A DNA stretch of 7,288 nt from Syntrophaceae bacterium UBA7544 (GTDB lineage Bacteria > Desulfobacterota > Syntrophia > Syntrophales > Smithellaceae). A program made the position numbers and the translations under genes. Positions 3,697-7,288 of this stretch are shown here, piece by piece (positions within the stretch are counted from its first letter, which is position 1; each line of letters starts with the position of its first letter). Location: positions 1-7,288 of the forward strand of contig DLME01000061.1 in NCBI GenBank assembly GCA_002479215.1, read 5' to 3'. The notes under the pieces were generated by a model. It made no database searches, was not told the origin of the DNA, and saw only the letters and a list, made by a program, of their open reading frames with translations.

Positions 3697-6600
3697 TTAC
3701 ATTTTTGATGTTTGGCCACGATATGTCATTTCGTAAAGTCGGGCGTAGAGACCACCCTTGGTCAAGAGCTCTTGATGATTACCATTTTCGATGATCCTGC
3801 CTTTATCCAGCACAAGGATGCTATCAGCATTTTTAATTGTTGATAATCGGTGAGCAATAACAACAGTTGTTCGCCCTTTCATCAATTCAGCTAAACCTTG
3901 TTGCATAACATATTCGCTCTGCGAATCAATATTCGCTGTTGCTTCATCCAAAAGCAGAATCACCGGATTTACAAGTAATGCCCTGGCGAGGCTGATTAAT
4001 TGACGTTGCCCCATGCTCAGGTTTTGTCCGCGCTCCTGCACTTCGGTGTTATAGCCTTTTTCCATTTTTGTTATGAAATCGTGAGCACCCACTGTTCTGG
4101 CCGCTGTGATTACTTGTTCATCGTTTGCTTCCAGATTGCCGTAACGGATATTTTCTTTGACCGAACCAGAAAAAAGGAACGGGTCCTGGAGCACTAGTCC
4201 AATTTGACTCCGATAGGATGCTTTTTCAAGCCGTCGGATATCATGACCATCAATTTGGATACTTCCTCCTGTCACATCATAAAAACGAGCTATCAAGCTG
4301 ACAATCGTGGTTTTACCAGCGCCGGTCGGTCCGACAAGTGCCACCGTGCTACCTGGTGAAATATGGAAGTTGACATCGTGAAGGATTTCAACTTCCGGTT
4401 CATAACCAAAACGAACATTTTCGAAAACAATATCTCCCTGCAAACGGCTGACTTTAATGCTGTCTAAACTATCTACAACCTCAGGTTTAACGTCAATAAG
4501 TTCAAACACACGTGAGCCTGATGCCATTGCTCTTTGGAGCTGTGTGTACTCCATTGTCATTGAGCGTATCGGGTCAAAAAAATTCTGGATGTAAAGGATG
4601 AAAGCGAGTAAAGTACCGACGAGCAAAGTACCGCCCAGAACTCTTTCCCCTCCAAACAGAACTATGAGCGATGTCGCCATCGCTACAAGCAGTTCCACGA
4701 CTGGCGTCATTCCGGCTGAAAATCTCACGGATTGCATATTAGCTTCAAAATGCGCGTTGTTAACTTGCTCAAACTGTTGGGAGTTGAGGTCCTCGCGGGA
4801 AAGGCTTTGAATAGCCCTCACTCCCGCGATATTTTCCTGCAGAGAGGCATTCACCGCAGAAATTGCCTGCCTGACCTTTATGAAAGAACGCCGAGCCCAT
4901 CTCTGCCAGAAAAACAAGAATATCAGGAGGAATGGGATCACCGCAACGGAGATGATTGCTAAACGCACGTCCATAAAAAATAAAGTGACCATAATTGCTA
5001 CCAGGGTGACGATCTCACCGGTCACCCAGAATGCGCCTGAATCCAGAAAATCCCCAAGTTCTCCCACATCATTCTGGATGCGGGACATAATACGTCCAAC
5101 CTCATTCTTATCGAAGAATTTTACAGAAAGGCGCTGAACATGGTCGAACACCTGGCTTCGTAGGTTAAGTAAAATGCTCTGGCCCAATTTTGCCTCGGCT
5201 CGTATCTGCGTGTAATATGAAGCCCAGAAAAGAATGGCGTTACCGAGGAAAAGCAGCATGATGAGTTTTAAACCCTGGATATTGCCGACGACGATGTATT
5301 TGTTTTCCGCCATGCCAACCAAGAAAGGATTGGCAACGATAGTAAAAGTGTATAGTAGCGTGGCCGCAATCGTGAGAGGAAGCGCGACCTTGTACGGAGC
5401 AAAATATTTTACCATTCTCGACACAACACGTGAGTCATAAGGCTTACCGAAGATAACATCATCAGACTTTGACAGACTACCGTCCAATTTCTGCTCGGTA
5501 TTAACTGATGTTCGGTGCTCTATTTCTTGAGAAATGGGGCCGGTTTGTTCAGGCATTATCGAAGGAACATTAACAATTGCCGGTGGCTCCTGATTTTGGA
5601 ATTGTAAATTATAAAGTTGTTTATAAATACCTCCCCGGGCAAGTAGTTCTTCGTGTTTTCCCCGTTCGACAATCTGACCATTTTCCAGCACAAGAATCAG
5701 ATCAGCTTGCTGCACGGAACGCAGCCTGTGGGCGATAATCAAGGTCGTTCTCCCCGCAGGCAATTCTGCAAGGGTCTGTTGTATTTCATGTTCAGTCTCC
5801 GGATCTACGCTCGAGGTAGAGTCATCCATAATCAGAATATGCGTGTTGAGCAGCAAAGTTCGTGCGATTGCCAGTCTTTGTTTTTGCCCTCCGGAGAGAG
5901 TAATGCCCCGCTCCCCTACCCATGTCTCATAACCAGCCGGCAATCCATTGATAAAATCGTGCAGATGCGCCTGTTTGGCGGCTGCAATAATCTCTTCCAA
6001 AGTGGCATTGGGTTTGCCATATGCAATATTTTCACGAATCGTGGCCGAGAACAGGAAAGTGTCCTGATGAACCGTACCGATATTGCGTCTTAGAGAAGCG
6101 AGTGTCGCATCCCGCACATCGACCCCATCGATGGTGATCCGACCGGATGTAACGTCATAGAACCTGGGTATAAGATTGGCAATAGTAGATTTCCCGCTGC
6201 CACTTGCTCCGACGAGCGCTATTATCTGGCCGCGTTTTGCCTCGAAGTTGACGTTCTTGAGCGTACTACCTTGCGAATCATAACCGAATGAAACATTCTC
6301 GAAAACGACATCCCCTTTGACATCCTTAAGTTCCTTTGCGTCTGGTTTTTCATTGACGGGAGAGGACTGATCCAGAATTTCAAAAATTCGCTTGCCCGAG
6401 GCGCTGGCTCTGGAAAATAGTATTGTCAGCCATCCCAGCATACGGATTGGCATTGAAAGCATGACCAGGTACAGCAGGAATTCAACCAGTTCTCCCTGCG
6501 TGATTACTCCTGAGATAACCTGTGTTCCCCCATACCATAGAACTCCGCCCATGGCGAGAAGAATAGCGAAACTCATCAGTGGGCTGTTGGTTGCCAGAAG

Positions 6601-7288
6601 GTTATTGGCCCCGATTTCCAAGTTATATATTTCTTCAGCCTGATGCCGGAATTTTTTACTTTCAAAATCCTCTCGCGCAAATGCCCTGACCACTTTTGCT
6701 CCGACCAGGTTTTCTTGAATGATGGTACCCAAGCTTCCAAGTCCTTGCTGAATCTTCATCCAGTAAAGGCGTAGCGTCCGGTTAATAACAATGGTTAATA
6801 AAGAAATAAAAGGTATCACACTTAGACCGATCAACGCCAGTTTCCAGTTTAAGGTAAAGAGGAGAACAGTGATAGCAACTAATAAAACTAAAAGATAGAC
6901 TCCTCTGAGTAAAGCGAACCCAATAAATCCTCGGATGGCTTCAATGTCTGAAGTTGCCCTTGACATCAGTTGACCAGTCTGAGAACGATCATGAAACGCA
7001 TAACTCAAAGTTTGCAATTGGTTGTACAACTTGTTGCGCAGGTCATAAGCAACTTTCTGAGAAAGATATTCACCATTATAGCTTTGAAAATAGGCGAAGA
7101 CACTTCCTAATATACCTGCTCCGCCGATTAACAGAGCAGTGATGACCAATGCGTGTGTTTGCTTCGTGCCTAATGCGAGATTAATAGCCTGGCCGGTGAG
7201 GCTAGGAATCACGAGAGCTAAACCGGCGCCGGCCAACAAACAAAAATACGTTACAATCGCTCGCCGCCAATATTTCCAGAACAGTGTC
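3697..7288 (-). CDS. Fused two-half ABC exporter (multidrug/lipid type, TM287/288-like), 5' end cut by the window
   Basis: An uninterrupted frame of 1196 codons encodes two complete type IV ABC exporter halves in one chain: TMD1-NBD1-linker-TMD2-NBD2. Numbering counts the TTG at 7239-7237 as residue 1. The frame stays open for 16 more codons (TLFWKYWRRAIVTYFC) to the edge, so the true start lies beyond 7288. TMD1 is about 1-290, with NBD1 following: Walker A GASGSGKS (344-351), Q-loop Gln392, LSGGQ (448-452), Walker B ending Asp472-Asp473, H-loop His504. The polar linker is about 550-600. TMD2 is about 605-905. NBD2 has Walker A GPTGAGKT (970-977), Gln1018, LSMGQ (1074-1078), Walker B ending Asp1098-Glu1099, and His1130. 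NBD1 therefore has Asp at the catalytic Glu position and a normal signature, while NBD2 has the Glu and an altered signature. This is the pattern of heterodimeric exporters such as TM287/TM288, with one active and one degenerate site. Export of drugs or lipids across the inner membrane is inferred, and the substrate is unknown. Confidence 0.93.
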   Translation of the reverse strand, partial: TLFWKYWRRAIVTYFCLLAGAGLALVIPSLTGQAINLALGTKQTHALVITALLIGGAGILGSVFAYFQSYNGEYLSQKVAYDLRNKLYNQLQTLSYAFHDRSQTGQLMSRATSDIEAIRGFIGFALLRGVYLLVLLVAITVLLFTLNWKLALIGLSVIPFISLLTIVINRTLRLYWMKIQQGLGSLGTIIQENLVGAKVVRAFAREDFESKKFRHQAEEIYNLEIGANNLLATNSPLMSFAILLAMGGVLWYGGTQVISGVITQGELVEFLLYLVMLSMPIRMLGWLTILFSRASASGKRIFEILDQSSPVNEKPDAKELKDVKGDVVFENVSFGYDSQGSTLKNVNFEAKRGQIIALVGASGSGKSTIANLIPRFYDVTSGRITIDGVDVRDATLASLRRNIGTVHQDTFLFSATIRENIAYGKPNATLEEIIAAAKQAHLHDFINGLPAGYETWVGERGITLSGGQKQRLAIARTLLLNTHILIMDDSTSSVDPETEHEIQQTLAELPAGRTTLIIAHRLRSVQQADLILVLENGQIVERGKHEELLARGGIYKQLYNLQFQNQEPPAIVNVPSIMPEQTGPISQEIEHRTSVNTEQKLDGSLSKSDDVIFGKPYDSRVVSRMVKYFAPYKVALPLTIAATLLYTFTIVANPFLVGMAENKYIVVGNIQGLKLIMLLFLGNAILFWASYYTQIRAEAKLGQSILLNLRSQVFDHVQRLSVKFFDKNEVGRIMSRIQNDVGELGDFLDSGAFWVTGEIVTLVAIMVTLFFMDVRLAIISVAVIPFLLIFLFFWQRWARRSFIKVRQAISAVNASLQENIAGVRAIQSLSREDLNSQQFEQVNNAHFEANMQSVRFSAGMTPVVELLVAMATSLIVLFGGERVLGGTLLVGTLLAFILYIQNFFDPIRSMTMEYTQLQRAMASGSRVFELIDVKPEVVDSLDSIKVSRLQGDIVFENVRFGYEPEVEILHDVNFHISPGSTVALVGPTGAGKTTIVSLIARFYDVTGGSIQIDGHDIRRLEKASYRSQIGLVLQDPFLFSGSVKENIRYGNLEANDEQVITAARTVGAHDFITKMEKGYNTEVQERGQNLSMGQRQLISLARALLVNPVILLLDEATANIDSQSEYVMQQGLAELMKGRTTVVIAHRLSTIKNADSILVLDKGRIIENGNHQELLTKGGLYARLYEMTYRGQTSKM

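Noticed and set aside
4000..7142. Several plus-strand frames of 60-146 codons across the ABC gene
   Set aside because: All are antisense to a continuous 1196-codon frame with complete ABC motifs. None has a ribosome site or family motif.
1..7288. CRISPR array, insertion sequence, rRNA or complete tRNA
   Set aside because: Reading through the window showed no regularly spaced repeats, no transposase frame, and no conserved RNA gene motifs.

Overview
The window looks like a bacterial chromosome segment of moderate GC content. Strong AAGGAGG- and AGGAGG-type ribosome binding sites, a SHOCT protein, a VOC protein and ABC exporter halves of the TM287/TM288 kind all point to Bacteria. The Y-family polymerase fragment at the left edge reminds me of Chloroflexota proteins, so an uncultured Chloroflexota (perhaps Dehalococcoidia) is my best guess. 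That placement rests on memory of family style and is weak.

Layout from left to right. Positions 1-263 hold the scar of one or two broken genes: a piece of a Y-family (DinB-like) DNA polymerase in one frame runs into the Cys-rich C-terminal tail of a protein in another frame. A structured non-coding stretch and a probable intrinsic terminator follow (about 273-363). Next come a candidate promoter and a possible 54-residue two-helix membrane protein (468-632), then about 200 bases with nothing recognisable. A VOC-superfamily protein lies on the minus strand (834-1223) with a very good ribosome binding site. It is divergent from a small SHOCT-domain membrane protein (1642-1866). The 418 bases between them contain a possible broken small membrane reading frame and an imperfect inverted repeat. 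A weak 35-codon frame (1924-2031) then leads to the most interesting gene, an MCM-like AAA+ ATPase (2041-3537). It joins a RadA-like helix-hairpin-helix segment, an AN1/B-box-like zinc cluster and an MCM-type motor core, and it lacks the usual MCM N-terminal domain. From the right, converging on it, comes a very long minus-strand ABC exporter gene (3697 to the window edge). It fuses both halves of an asymmetric heterodimeric multidrug-type exporter into one polypeptide and is cut by the window edge at its 5' end.

The genes do not form one obvious pathway. The two themes are DNA transactions (polymerase remnant, MCM-like ATPase) and membrane proteins (small membrane proteins, ABC exporter). 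Only the short frame at 1924 and the MCM-like gene, and perhaps the SHOCT gene ahead of them, are placed to share a transcript. No CRISPR array, complete mobile element, tRNA or rRNA was seen.
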